The translations under genes and the position numbers were made by a program. Below the pieces are notes generated by a model. That model searched no databases, was not told the DNA's origin, and saw only the letters and a list, made by a program, of their open reading frames with translations. Source: Sphingobium sp. (lineage in GTDB: Bacteria; Pseudomonadota; Alphaproteobacteria; Sphingomonadales; Sphingomonadaceae). Taken from it: a DNA stretch of 34,345 bases. Within the stretch, counting starts at the first letter, position 1; every line of letters starts with the position of its first letter. The stretch spans positions 1-34,345 of the forward strand of contig JAGIAA010000029.1 of NCBI GenBank assembly GCA_017745115.1, written 5' to 3'. This document shows, piece by piece, positions 15,740 through 25,699 of the stretch.

Positions 15740-17464
15740 TTAGAGAACGAGCCGATCGACCGTGCGGGGAGCAGGCTCTGCCGTCGCGCGCAGCGCCTCG
15801 GCCATGCGCAACCGGTATCCGGCCTGCTTGGCGAAGCCGATGGCGGTCAGCGCGTCGGCTTCCGTACGCAGAAGCGCATCGTTACCGGGGAAGCGGATGC
15901 GGCCGGCGACACACAGCGCGACGGCCCGCGAATAGTCTTCCGCTGCCATTGCCGACCTGATCGCGGCAATGATGTTGTCGTAACTGGAATCCCCGCCCAG
16001 ATCGTCGGACGGCAGGTGCGTCCCCATCGCCAGGTCGCGCATGATCGCTACGTCGTACATGTTCACGATGGGCCGATCGAGCTTGGGATCGCGCAGTGTC
16101 TCCATGAAGGCCGGGTGCAGTGGGTGGCTTGAGTCACCAATGTTCATCCGGTCGTAGCTGCCATGCAGATGCCCACCGGTGTTCTGGATCATGTAGAACA
16201 GGACTTCGTCGCTGTGAATATGCTCGGCGAAGTCGATCAGCGCCGGAATCTCGTGATAATTGTCGAGCTGGATGGTGGCGTTGACGTTGAAGACCGAGAA
16301 GGTGCCGGCGCGATACAGCTCGCTGATGAAGCAGAGATTCTCGTAAAGGCGCTCGAACTTGCCCGGGCGGCGCACCTCTTCATAGACCCATGGCGTGCAG
16401 GCATCGATCGAGACGCGAACACCCGGCTTGTACTTCTCAAGGCCCTGATATTCCGACCAGCGCTTCGGCCCCATGAGCAAGGCGTTGGTGTTAATGATCA
16501 GCTTTTCGATCGGCAGCTCGTTATCGGCGACATAGCGCAGGATCGACCGGTAATGCTGGCTCGAAAAGGGATCGCCCTGCCCGGACAGGAAGAGCGAGAT
16601 ATCCTTGCCGCCCTGAAGCAGCGGATGGAAAACATTGTGCAAGATCTTGTCGAAGCGCGCTTCCTGCTCCTCCGTGGCCGTCAGCAATTCGCTGCGACAG
16701 GAGGGGCACGCCAGGTTGCAAGTCGCATCATGGGCCAGCGCGAGGTTGCGCGGCGGCACGTCGATCAGCGTCCTGCCTTCGGCGATGATGGCGCGCATCG
16801 CGGGATCGGCAACCTCTTCGCGGAGCGGCAACGTGTCATTCGCGATATAGGTGCAACGCTGCTTGTTGCAGTGGCGGAAGGAGCCGTCGAGAATGCTCTC
16901 GCGCATTTCCTGCGCATCCGCGCCGTTCCAGATTTCGTCGAAGCTCTGGTCGTCGAGGCGCCCAAGGCGCTTCTTCGTCCAGATCGAGCAGCAGGGCGCG
17001 ACCGTACCGTCGATCAGCGTGTCGAAGCGGTCGAAGGGATAGCTGCAGAAGCGATCCGACAAATCGGCCCGTTCCGGCGTGTCCAGATTGGTGACGAAGA
17101 AGCTAGCGCCGGCCACCTGCGGACAGAGGCTGTGCGTATATTCGAGCTGCTTGAGGAGAGCGAGGCCGTCGACCTGGTCGACCGCCGCAGCAGTCATGAT
17201 GCCGATCGCGATGTCGAGCACCTTCTGCATCGAGCCGGTCTGGTAAGACCTCACGCGCTTCATCTGGGCGAGCATGCTTGGCCCGTCGTCCTGCAAGGCG
17301 AGATCGCGAAGGATCGGCCAGATCTCGGGATGATCGAGCTGGTCGTGCAGCTCGGCTGCAACCATTTCGAGAAATTCCGCAAAGGCAGGATCAATGGCGC
17401 CGAGGAAGTCGTCCGCCGGATCGGCTGCGCTCGAAGTTTCGAATTCCTGGAATGACTTGCTCAT
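15740..17464 (-). CDS. Radical SAM protein with SPASM-like segment ahead of the core
   Basis: A 574-residue protein. Residues 20-115 are helical. Residues 138-206 carry a SPASM-like cysteine set: Cys140 in CSYPFDRFD, Cys158-Cys159 in GTVAPCCSIW, the typical GRLDDQSFDEIWNGADAQ, then Cys199 and Cys204. The radical SAM cluster motif follows at Cys249-x3-Cys253-x2-Cys256 (CNLACPSC), then LSGQGDPFSS and LIINTNALLM as barrel strands. The C-terminal 100 residues look like a TPR-like helical repeat. In well-known SPASM enzymes (peptide maturases, anaerobic sulfatase activators) the cysteine domain follows the core, so the order here is reversed. The substrate is unknown and no candidate precursor peptide is adjacent. 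The gene stands alone, with a CtrA-like box upstream. GGAG lies 11 bases before the ATG. Confidence 0.8.
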   Translation of the reverse strand: MSKSFQEFETSSAADPADDFLGAIDPAFAEFLEMVAAELHDQLDHPEIWPILRDLALQDDGPSMLAQMKRVRSYQTGSMQKVLDIAIGIMTAAAVDQVDGLALLKQLEYTHSLCPQVAGASFFVTNLDTPERADLSDRFCSYPFDRFDTLIDGTVAPCCSIWTKKRLGRLDDQSFDEIWNGADAQEMRESILDGSFRHCNKQRCTYIANDTLPLREEVADPAMRAIIAEGRTLIDVPPRNLALAHDATCNLACPSCRSELLTATEEQEARFDKILHNVFHPLLQGGKDISLFLSGQGDPFSSQHYRSILRYVADNELPIEKLIINTNALLMGPKRWSEYQGLEKYKPGVRVSIDACTPWVYEEVRRPGKFERLYENLCFISELYRAGTFSVFNVNATIQLDNYHEIPALIDFAEHIHSDEVLFYMIQNTGGHLHGSYDRMNIGDSSHPLHPAFMETLRDPKLDRPIVNMYDVAIMRDLAMGTHLPSDDLGGDSSYDNIIAAIRSAMAAEDYSRAVALCVAGRIRFPGNDALLRTEADALTAIGFAKQAGYRLRMAEALRATAEPAPRTVDRLVL

Positions 17465-17508
17465 GTTCTGAAGGCTCCGGCGGCAACGGAGGCTTTATGA
17501 AGGGAGTA

Positions 17509-17525
17509 GGTTAATTAAGAATTAG
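17509..17525 (-). promoter_or_regulatory. CtrA-like box upstream of the radical SAM gene
   Basis: On the minus strand the sequence is CTAA-TTCTTAA-TTAACC, one mismatch from the CtrA consensus TTAA-N7-TTAACC. It lies 45-61 bases before the start codon at 17464, a plausible promoter position. CtrA is the cell-cycle and motility response regulator of alphaproteobacteria; binding here is inference. It sits in an AT-rich patch that stands out from the GC-rich surroundings. Confidence 0.45.
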
Positions 17526-17630
17526 GGATGTTCCAGACGCGCACGAACGATGCTGGACAAGACACCAACCTAAGGCGGGGCGCCCGACATTTGCATTCCA
17601 CTCTGCTCCAGCGCTCCCTATATCCTGCTC

Positions 17631-19931
17631 ATGGCCTCATCAAAAAAGTCCACGCCCGCCGGCATGCCTTCCCGCCAGCAGGTGCTCGATTTCATCACCA
17701 ACAGCAAAGAGCCCGCCGGCAAGCGCGAGATCGCGCGCGCCTTCGGCCTCAAGGGCAATGAGAAGATCGCGCTGAAGGCACTGCTCAAGGACATGGCCGA
17801 CGAAGGGCTGCTCGACATCGGCAAGGCGCGCGCCTTTCACCTCATGGGCGGGGTCCCCAAGGTGACGGTGCTGCGTGTCATCGATGTCGAGGGCGCACAG
17901 GTCATCGCCGTGCCCGAGCGCTGGGAAGCGGAGGGCCATCCGATCCCGAAGCTGCGCGTCATCGAGCGCGGCAAGCGGGGAGCCCTTGGTGTGGGCGACC
18001 GTATTCTCGCCCGCACCGAACAGGCCGGTCATGGCTGGGTCGCGCATCCGATGAAGAAGCTCGCCGGCGCCGCCGAGGAAATGCTCGGCGTCGTCGCCAA
18101 GGATGAGCGCGGCAAGCTGATCCTCCGCCCCGTCGACAAGCGCATCCGGAAGGAAACCCACATCAGCGATATCGGCGATGCCGTGCCGGGCGATCTGGTG
18201 CTGGCCGAGAAAACCGGCCGCCCGCCGCGCATCACCGCGCGCGTGACGCATGTGCTGGGCGATCCCTTCCAGCCGCGCAGCTTCAGCCTCATCGCCATTC
18301 ACAAATATGGCATCCCCAATGAATTCCCCGAGGAAACCGAGGAAGAGGCCGCCAAGGTCCACGATCTGCCGCTCCATGCCGACCAGCGCGAGGACCTGCG
18401 GCATCTGCCTATCGTCGCGATCGACCCGGTCGATGCACGCGATTTCGACGACGCGGTCTGGGCAGCGCCCGACGACGACCCGACGAACGCGGGCGGGTTC
18501 AAGGCGATCGTCGCCATTGCCGACGTCAGCTATTATGTCCGCCCCGGTTCTCAGCTCGACCGGCAGGCGCGCAGGCGCGGCAACAGCGTCTATTTCCCCG
18601 ACCGCGTCGTCCCTATGCTGCCGCACGCTTTGTCCTCGGACATGTGCTCGCTGCGCGCCGGCGAGGATCGTGCGGCCATGGCCTGCCATCTCGTCATCGA
18701 CCGCAACGGCCTGATGAAGAGCTGGCGCTTCACCCGCGCCGTCATCCGCGTCGCGGCGAACATCCCCTACGAGCAAGCACAGGCCGCCATCGACGGCCGC
18801 ATTGAGCATGAGATGACCGAGACGGCGTTGAAGCCGCTCTGGGCATGCTGGAAGGTGTTGGCGAAGGCGCGCGCGGCTCGCGATCCGCTCGACCTGGACC
18901 TGCCCGAACGCCGCGTCGTGATCGACGAGACGGGCCGCATCGTCAGCATCGCGATCCGGGAGCGCCTCGACGCGCATCGGCTGATCGAAGACTATATGAT
19001 CGCCGCCAATGTCGCGGCGGCCAAGGCGCTGGAAGCCAAGAAAGCGCCGGTCATGTACCGTATCCACGAGCCGCCGAGCCGCGAGAAGCTCACCTCATTG
19101 AAGGACTATCTCGACACGTTCGACATTTCGCTGGCGCTCGGCCAGGTCATTACGCCCAAGACGTTCAATCGCATCATCGCGCAGATCCCGGCCGACCACC
19201 CCGCCCGCGCGCAGATCATGGAACAGATCCTGCGCAGCCAGACCCAGGCTTATTACGGCCCCCGCAATGTCGGCCATTTCGGTCTCGCCTTGGGCTCTTA
19301 TGCGCATTTCACGTCGCCCATCCGCCGCTATGCCGACTTGCTCGTACACCGGTCTCTGGTCGGGTCGTACAGTCTGGAACTGCCCGCACCTAAGGACAAA
19401 TCGATCCCGAAGGAAACGCGGCTTTCGGGCGAGGACATGAACGACCTGACGCCCATCGGCGAGGTCATCAGCCGTTTCGAGCGGCGCGCCATGGAGGCCG
19501 AGCGCGAGACGATCGACCGCTATGTCGCGGCATTCCTCACCACGCGTCTCGGCGAGATTCTGCCCTGCCGCATCACCGGCGTGCAGAGCTTCGGCTTCTT
19601 CGCGACAGTCGAGGAGCTGGGCGGCGATGGCCTGGTGCCGGTCTCGACGCTCGGTGCCGAATATTTTGCCTATGACGAGGTGCATCAAGCGCTGGAAGGC
19701 CAGCAATCCGGCGAGCGTTACGCGCTGGGCGACAAGCTCGACCTGAGGCTGGTCGAGGCGGATCCGATCTCGGGCGCCCTGCGCTTTGAAATTCCCGTCG
19801 GCGCGAGCCATCTGCCAATGCAGGGCAAAGACCGGCGGCGGCCAAGCGCCACGCGCCCAATGGGGCGTCCGGGCCGCCCATCCAACATCCGCCACACGTC
19901 GCGGAGCAGGGGCCCGGTCAAGCGGCGCTGA
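17631..19931 (+). CDS. rnr: Ribonuclease R
   Basis: A 766-residue 3'-to-5' exoribonuclease that degrades structured RNA. The order of domains is an N-terminal winged helix (15-70), cold-shock-like OB domains (75-240), the RNB catalytic domain (about 250-590), and a C-terminal S1 domain (about 650-730), with a basic tail rich in Arg and Lys. The catalytic acidic residues are in IDPVDARDFDDAV (Asp265, Asp271, Asp273, Asp274). Further RNB motifs are HALSSDMCSLRAGEDRAAM, LIEDYMIAANVAAAKAL, and YAHFTSPIRRYADLLVHRSL. The ATG at 17631 is the first Met of the frame. It is divergent from the radical SAM gene and ends three bases before a convergent gene. Confidence 0.95.
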   Translation: MASSKKSTPAGMPSRQQVLDFITNSKEPAGKREIARAFGLKGNEKIALKALLKDMADEGLLDIGKARAFHLMGGVPKVTVLRVIDVEGAQVIAVPERWEAEGHPIPKLRVIERGKRGALGVGDRILARTEQAGHGWVAHPMKKLAGAAEEMLGVVAKDERGKLILRPVDKRIRKETHISDIGDAVPGDLVLAEKTGRPPRITARVTHVLGDPFQPRSFSLIAIHKYGIPNEFPEETEEEAAKVHDLPLHADQREDLRHLPIVAIDPVDARDFDDAVWAAPDDDPTNAGGFKAIVAIADVSYYVRPGSQLDRQARRRGNSVYFPDRVVPMLPHALSSDMCSLRAGEDRAAMACHLVIDRNGLMKSWRFTRAVIRVAANIPYEQAQAAIDGRIEHEMTETALKPLWACWKVLAKARAARDPLDLDLPERRVVIDETGRIVSIAIRERLDAHRLIEDYMIAANVAAAKALEAKKAPVMYRIHEPPSREKLTSLKDYLDTFDISLALGQVITPKTFNRIIAQIPADHPARAQIMEQILRSQTQAYYGPRNVGHFGLALGSYAHFTSPIRRYADLLVHRSLVGSYSLELPAPKDKSIPKETRLSGEDMNDLTPIGEVISRFERRAMEAERETIDRYVAAFLTTRLGEILPCRITGVQSFGFFATVEELGGDGLVPVSTLGAEYFAYDEVHQALEGQQSGERYALGDKLDLRLVEADPISGALRFEIPVGASHLPMQGKDRRRPSATRPMGRPGRPSNIRHTSRSRGPVKRR

Positions 19932-19934
19932 AAA

Positions 19935-20456
19935 TCAGAAGTTGAAGGCGAGCGCGAGACGCACCGACACGTCGTCGCCACCGATGGTGCTGCAATCGAC
20001 ACCGGGCATCAGGCCGTTGCAGGTGCTTGTTTCGGACAGCTTGTAGGCCACCACCTCCGCCGGGCGCGCGGCGGCATCGACCGGCGGGCCCAGATTCTGG
20101 CTACCGCTGTCGAAGCCAAAGGTCATGCCGCGCGTGTCCTCGCGGCGCTTCACCTTGTCGATCAGGGACGAGGATCGGGGGGCGGCGCCCTGGTCTGCTT
20201 CGCCGCCCGTTAGGCGGAACTGGCTGATAACGCGGTCGCGGTCGATATCGGACCAGGCGCGGCCCGGAATGGCCGACTTGTCGGCGATGATCGCAATGGC
20301 CTTGTCCTTGAAGCCCAACACGCCGGGCAGAGGCGTGACCACAACCTTCGTGGCGACCGGTTTGCGCTTTGCCTTGGGCGTGTCCTTCGCCCCGACAGGC
20401 ATTGTGAGAAGAACGCCCGCACAACATGCGAGCCCGCAAAGCAGCCTTGGTCCCAT
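19935..20456 (-). CDS. Exported hypothetical protein
   Basis: A 173-residue protein with a likely Sec signal (LLCGLACCAGVLLTMPVGAK) cleaved around residue 22. The mature part begins with a Lys-rich stretch, then VLGFKDKAIAIIADKSAIPG and a region with RDRVISQFRLTGGEADQGAA. Near the end it has two cysteines (TCNGLMPGVDC) that could form a disulfide, and it finishes with a strand ending in Phe (VRLALAFNF), a C-terminal signature seen in outer-membrane beta proteins. No family is recognised. The ATG at 20456 has GGAGA six bases upstream; a longer start would add a basic, non-signal leader. It is convergent with rnr. Confidence 0.65.
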   Translation of the reverse strand: MGPRLLCGLACCAGVLLTMPVGAKDTPKAKRKPVATKVVVTPLPGVLGFKDKAIAIIADKSAIPGRAWSDIDRDRVISQFRLTGGEADQGAAPRSSSLIDKVKRREDTRGMTFGFDSGSQNLGPPVDAAARPAEVVAYKLSETSTCNGLMPGVDCSTIGGDDVSVRLALAFNF

Positions 20457-20621
20457 AACGGTCTCCGATGCGGGTCGAACGCCTCGGCGATGCAGCGGGT
20501 TCCCGATACCCTGCGTTCGCCTTCTGTGTCTCGCCCGCCACAGATTTGCGCGTTCCGTCATGAACGCCAGGTTGCTGCGAAGGCTTAACGAGACTTAGAC
20601 CCTATCGCTTGGGCGCGCCGT

Positions 20622-21530
20622 TCACTCGTGATGGCGCCCGAAGTCCGGGGCAGCGTCATCCTGGCCCTGTTCGATGATCGAACGGCGGATGGCGCGGGTC
20701 TTGGTGAAATGATTGAACAGCTCCTCGCCGTCACCCCAGCGAATGGCGCGCTGGAGCCGGGAGATGTCCTCGCTGAAGCGCTGCAGCATCTCCAGCACCG
20801 CCTCCTTGTTGGCGAGGAAGACGTCGCGCCACATGGTGGGATCGGATGCGGCGATGCGCGTGAAGTCGCGAAAACCGCCTGCGGAATATTTGATCACTTC
20901 GCTCTGGGTCACGCTCTCGAGATCGCTCGCCGTGCCGACGATCGTGTAGGCGATGAGGTGCGGCAAATGGCTGGTGACCGCGAGGACCAGATCGTGATGC
21001 TCGGGATCCATCGTCTCGACGTTGGAGCCGAGGCGCTTCCAGAATTCGTTCATGCGCGCGACGGCGGCCGCGTCCGTGCCTTCGGGCGGGGTCAGAATGC
21101 ACCAGCGGCCCTTGAAGAGCGTCGCGAAGCCGGCTTCGGGGCCGCTATTCTCGGTGCCCGCGACGGGATGGGCCGGAACCAGGGTCACATTGGGCAATGA
21201 TTCGCGGATCGCCGCGATGACGCTTGCCTGGCAGGACGCCACCTCCGAGAGAATCGTTTCGGCCGGCAGGTCGGCAGCGATGGCCGCTGCCGCCGCGCCC
21301 ATCGCCCCGGGCGGCACGCACAGGATAACAAGATCGGCATCGATTACCGACGCGCCGGGCGTATCGGTGATATCGTCGCACAGATCGATCCGGCGCGCGG
21401 TTTCGCGGACTTCGGCGCTCGCGTCATGGCCCGTTACGCGCACCGTCGGCATGAACTGCCGCACGCCGCGCGCGATCGACGAGCCGATGAGCCCAAGGCC
21501 GATGATCGTGACGCGGCTGAAGGGAAGCAT
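20622..21530 (-). CDS. tyrC: Prephenate/arogenate dehydrogenase (TyrA/TyrC type)
   Basis: A 302-residue NAD(P)-dependent enzyme of tyrosine synthesis, similar in layout to the Zymomonas TyrC cyclohexadienyl dehydrogenase. The Rossmann motif GLGLIGSS is at 11-18, HPVAGTENSG with the active-site His121 at 121-130, and the helical domain carries HLPHLIAYTIVG, KYSAGGFRDFTRIAASDPTM and FLANKEAVLEML. An anomaly is the segment at 95-101: it reads SEVASCQ where relatives have the pattern DxGSxK, so the Asp, Gly and Lys of that motif are all replaced. The ATG at 21530 overlaps the hisC stop (TGATG), so the two are coupled; aminotransferase and dehydrogenase together suit aromatic amino-acid synthesis. 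Confidence 0.88.
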   Translation of the reverse strand: MLPFSRVTIIGLGLIGSSIARGVRQFMPTVRVTGHDASAEVRETARRIDLCDDITDTPGASVIDADLVILCVPPGAMGAAAAAIAADLPAETILSEVASCQASVIAAIRESLPNVTLVPAHPVAGTENSGPEAGFATLFKGRWCILTPPEGTDAAAVARMNEFWKRLGSNVETMDPEHHDLVLAVTSHLPHLIAYTIVGTASDLESVTQSEVIKYSAGGFRDFTRIAASDPTMWRDVFLANKEAVLEMLQRFSEDISRLQRAIRWGDGEELFNHFTKTRAIRRSIIEQGQDDAAPDFGRHHE

Positions 21531-22660
21531 CAGCTTGCGCCGACGATCTTGCGCAAGGCCGCAACGAGACCGGTCATCTCCTCCGGCGTGCCGATGGTGA
21601 TGCGCAAGCCATGCGGCAGCTCCTGTCCGGGCAGCCAGCGCACGATGTAGCCGGCGTCCATCAGGCCCTTGTAGGCCGTCTCGGCGCTGGTCTCGCCCTC
21701 GAACAGGACCAAGCTGAAGTTGGCTTTGCTCGGCACGGCGCGCAGGCCCTTGTTGCCGAGCGCGGCGATCTGATTCTCGAACCAGCCGCGCCATTCGACA
21801 TTGTGCGCGGCGCTCCGCTCGACGAATGCGGTGTCGGCGAGCGCCGCTACCGCCGCGCGCGAGGCCGCGATGCTGAACGAGAACGGCTGGCGAATGCGAT
21901 TCATGGCCGTGATGAGGTCGGCATGGCCATAGCCCCAGCCGACACGCGCTGCCGCGAGGCCGTAGATCTTCGAAAAGGTCCGTGTCACCAGCACATTGGG
22001 CTGCGTCTTGGCGAGCTCCAGCCCGCCGTCGTCGTCCGCGGCCGCGAGATATTCGCTATAGGCCTGGTCGATGACCAGCAGCACGTTCTTGGGCAGGCCG
22101 GCGTGCAACCGCTCGATCTCCGCGCGGGGCGTGAACGTGCCGGTCGGATTGTTGGGATTGGCGATGAAGATCAGCCGCGTCTTCTCGGTGACGAGCGCGA
22201 GGATCGCATCGACATCGGTCGCATAATCCTTGTCCGGCGCGACGACCGGCGTGGCCCCGACACGGCGCGTCGCGATGGGATAGACCGAGAAGCCGAAGCG
22301 CGAATAGATGATCTCGTCGCCCGGCCCTGCGAAGGCGCCGGCGGCCATGTGCAGCACTTCGTCCGAACCCGTGCCGCAGATGACTCGCGCCGGATCGAGG
22401 TCGAAGCGGGCGGCCAGCGCCTCACGCAATTCACCGTTGGCACTGTCGGGATAGCGCTCGAGGCTGTCGGCTGCCGAATTCCAGGCAGCGCGCGCATCAT
22501 CGCCCGTGCCGAACGGATTCTCGTTCGACGAGAGCTTGGCGACGCTGCGCCCATCGTCCGTCTTCGACTTGCCCGGTACATAGGCATGGATCGCCATGAT
22601 CCAGTCCTTGGGAACGGGGGCGTCATTGCTCTTGGCAGCGGTCGAGGTCTCTTCGGTCAT
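21530..22660 (-). CDS. hisC: Histidinol-phosphate/aromatic aminotransferase
   Basis: A 376-residue fold-type I PLP enzyme. The PLP Lys is Lys231 in TRTFSKIYGLAAARVGWGYG, with NPNNPTG at 168-174, Asp198 and Tyr201 in VIDQAYSEY, and Arg239. HisC enzymes turn imidazole-acetol phosphate into histidinol phosphate; related paralogues handle phenylalanine and tyrosine precursors. Because the gene is coupled to the TyrC-type dehydrogenase, an aromatic aminotransferase role is at least as likely as histidine synthesis. The ATG at 22660 is the start; the open frame upstream runs through the repeat element and is not convincing. Ribosome binding looks weak (AAAGG, well upstream). Confidence 0.9.
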   Translation of the reverse strand: MTEETSTAAKSNDAPVPKDWIMAIHAYVPGKSKTDDGRSVAKLSSNENPFGTGDDARAAWNSAADSLERYPDSANGELREALAARFDLDPARVICGTGSDEVLHMAAGAFAGPGDEIIYSRFGFSVYPIATRRVGATPVVAPDKDYATDVDAILALVTEKTRLIFIANPNNPTGTFTPRAEIERLHAGLPKNVLLVIDQAYSEYLAAADDDGGLELAKTQPNVLVTRTFSKIYGLAAARVGWGYGHADLITAMNRIRQPFSFSIAASRAAVAALADTAFVERSAAHNVEWRGWFENQIAALGNKGLRAVPSKANFSLVLFEGETSAETAYKGLMDAGYIVRWLPGQELPHGLRITIGTPEEMTGLVAALRKIVGAS

Positions 22661-22708
22661 GGCCAGCGCCTTTAGCGAGGGAGCGGCCTCTTGGCAAAGG
22701 GCGGTCGA

Positions 22709-22849
22709 GGGTGGGTCGATATTCAGCTCAGGTGGAGTCGAGAGGCGGGATTTTCGAGCATCGGAGCGCAGCGTACTTTCGGTACGTGAGCACCGAAGCG
22801 CAGAAAATAGCGCTTCGCAGGCCCACATGGGCTGGATAGCGACCCACCC
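22709..22849. repeat. Nested inverted and direct repeat element between two genes
   Basis: A 19-base arm GGGTGGGTCGATATTCAGC (22709-22727) recurs inverted at 22831-22849 with two mismatches, ending at the stop codon of the minizincin gene. Inside, ATTTTC (22750-22755) is inverted at 22803-22808. Two 14-base direct copies, GAGCATCGGAGCGC (22756-22769) and GAGCACCGAAGCGC (22788-22801), flank a GTAC-centred hairpin. The whole unit of 141 bases looks like a structured RNA or a repeated element. From memory a similar sequence recurs in alphaproteobacterial genomes, but I cannot verify it. It lies upstream of hisC. Confidence 0.55.
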
Positions 22850-23238
22850 TAGTCGTCGCCTTCGTCGATCGCTTCCATCTCCTCGTCCGAATAGCCGAAA
22901 TGATGGCCGACCTCATGGACGAGCACGTGCACGATGAGATCGTGCAGGTCCTCGCCGGTCTGGGACCATTCGGCGAGCAGCGGACGGCGGAACAGGCGAA
23001 TGCGTGGGCTCAGCATGCCCGAATCCCAAACGCTCTGCTCGGTCAGCGGCCGGCCCTGATAGACGCCGAGCAGACCCCAGCGGCTCTCGATCCCAAGATC
23101 CCCCAACGTTTCGCTATCGGCAAATTCCTCGACATGAACCGAAACGCCGTCGAGATGCTGGCGGAACAGCTCGGGCATGGCCGCGATAGCCTGGCGCGCG
23201 ATCTGCTCCATGGCGTCGGCATCGGGAACGGCAATCAT
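22849..23238 (-). CDS. Minizincin-type metallopeptidase family protein
   Basis: A 129-residue protein with the zinc motif HEVGH (His108, Glu109, His112) in VLVHEVGHHFGYSDEEMEAI, the signature of a small zincin-like family common in alphaproteobacteria and actinobacteria. The body has LDGVSVHVEEFADSETLGDL, LLGVYQGRPL and SPRIRLFRRPLLAEW. There is no signal peptide, so it is cytosolic. The substrate is unknown. The ATG at 23238 follows GAGG seven bases upstream. It lies 71 bases downstream of mreB in the same direction and may be co-transcribed with it. The stop codon marks the edge of the repeat element at 22709-22849. Confidence 0.85.
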   Translation of the reverse strand: MIAVPDADAMEQIARQAIAAMPELFRQHLDGVSVHVEEFADSETLGDLGIESRWGLLGVYQGRPLTEQSVWDSGMLSPRIRLFRRPLLAEWSQTGEDLHDLIVHVLVHEVGHHFGYSDEEMEAIDEGDD

Positions 23239-23309
23239 CGGGCGGCCTCGCAGAACTGGCAGGCCCTTCGATCTAGGAACGCCCGCGCCGCGCTGCAATG
23301 ACGGCCCGA

Positions 23310-24553
<1,244 letters not shown>

Positions 24554-25699
24554 ATGTCCGTCGCCGATCCGTTTGCCGCGCCCTGTACCGATGAGCGCCT
24601 GGGACTGCGCCGGTGCGTACGCCTCGCCAAGCCGTTGAAGCTGGACAGCGGCGCGACCCTCACGCCAGTCGACATCGCCTACGAAACATATGGCGCGCTC
24701 AATGCCGACAAGTCGAATGCCATCCTCATCTGCCACGCCCTGACCGGCGACCAGCATGTCGCCTCGGATCATCCGATCACGGGCAAGCCCGGCTGGTGGA
24801 CGCGCGCCGTCGGCCCCGGCAAGCCGATCGACACCGACAGGCACTTCGTCGTCTGCGCAAACGTCCTCGGCAGCTGCCTGGGTTCGTCGGGCCCCGCAAG
24901 CGTCGATCCTGCAACGGGCGCGCCCTATGCGATGCGCTTCCCGGTGATCACCATTGCCGACATGGTCCGCGCGCAGCTGATGCTGCTCGACCATCTCGGC
25001 ATCGAGCGTCTCGCCGCGGTGATCGGCGGGTCGATGGGCGGCATGCAGGCATTGGCCTGGCCGACGCTCTTCCCCGAGCGCGTCGAGGCGGCCGTAGTGA
25101 TCGCTTCGACCGCGCGGCACAGCGCCCAGAACATCGCCTTCCACGAAGTCGGGCGCCAGGCGATCATGGCCGATCCGAACTGGCGCGAGGGTAATTATTA
25201 TGCGGACGGCAACGCGCCGACGGCGGGCCTCGCCGTGGCGCGCATGGCCGCGCACATCACTTATCTTTCCGAGGCAGGCCTCACCGAGAAGTTCGGGCGG
25301 CGGCTGCAGGCGCGTGAGACCAAGACCTTCGGCTTCGATGCGGATTTCCAGGTGGAAAGCTATCTGCGCCACCAGGGGCTGAGTTTCGTCGACCGCTTCG
25401 ACGCGAACAGCTATCTCTACATCACCCGGGCAACCGACTATTTCGATCTGGCGGAAGATCATGGCGGCAGCCTTGCCCTCGCCTTCGCCAAAAGCCGGGC
25501 GCGCTACTGCATCATCAGCTTCGACAGCGACTGGCTGTATCCGACGGCTGAATCGCGCAACATCGTGCATGCGCTCCACGCGGCCGGCAAGGCGGCGACG
25601 TTCGTCGAATTGTCGAGCCCCTTCGGTCACGACGCCTTCCTGCTCGACGCGCCCGAGATGAACCGCGTGATCGACGGCTTCCTGAAGGCCGGCCGATGA
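24554..25699 (+). CDS. metX: Homoserine O-acyltransferase MetX
   Basis: A 381-residue alpha/beta hydrolase-fold enzyme that acylates homoserine, the first committed step of methionine synthesis. The nucleophile is Ser160 in [14 protein letters not shown], with Asp326 in FDSDWLYP and His359 in PFGHDAF. Family motifs [34 protein letters not shown] and GSCLGSSGP are present. Whether acetyl-CoA or succinyl-CoA is used cannot be read reliably from sequence, since MetX-type proteins are known with either specificity. The ATG at 24554 has no clear ribosome site. The stop overlaps the start of the GNAT gene by four bases (ATGA). It is the first gene of the metX-GNAT-metW operon. Confidence 0.94.
   Translation: MSVADPFAAPCTDERLGLRRCVRLAKPLKLDSGATLTPVDIAYETYGALNADKSNAILICHALTGDQHVASDHPITGKPGWWTRAVGPGKPIDTDRHFVVCANVLGSCLGSSGPASVDPATGAPYAMRFPVITIADMVRAQLMLLDHLGIERLAAVIGGSMGGMQALAWPTLFPERVEAAVVIASTARHSAQNIAFHEVGRQAIMADPNWREGNYYADGNAPTAGLAVARMAAHITYLSEAGLTEKFGRRLQARETKTFGFDADFQVESYLRHQGLSFVDRFDANSYLYITRATDYFDLAEDHGGSLALAFAKSRARYCIISFDSDWLYPTAESRNIVHALHAAGKAATFVELSSPFGHDAFLLDAPEMNRVIDGFLKAGR

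Noticed and set aside
17465..17630. Precursor peptide for the radical SAM protein
   Set aside because: Only very short frames exist (for example a 5-residue MKGVG at 17497); no leader-core peptide pattern in either flank.
20572..20610. 12-residue plus-strand frame MNARLLRRLNET
   Set aside because: No ribosome site and no downstream gene in that direction to be led.
22728..22916. Small minus-strand frame across the repeat element
   Set aside because: It overlaps the end of the minizincin gene in another frame and follows the repeat; coding is unlikely.
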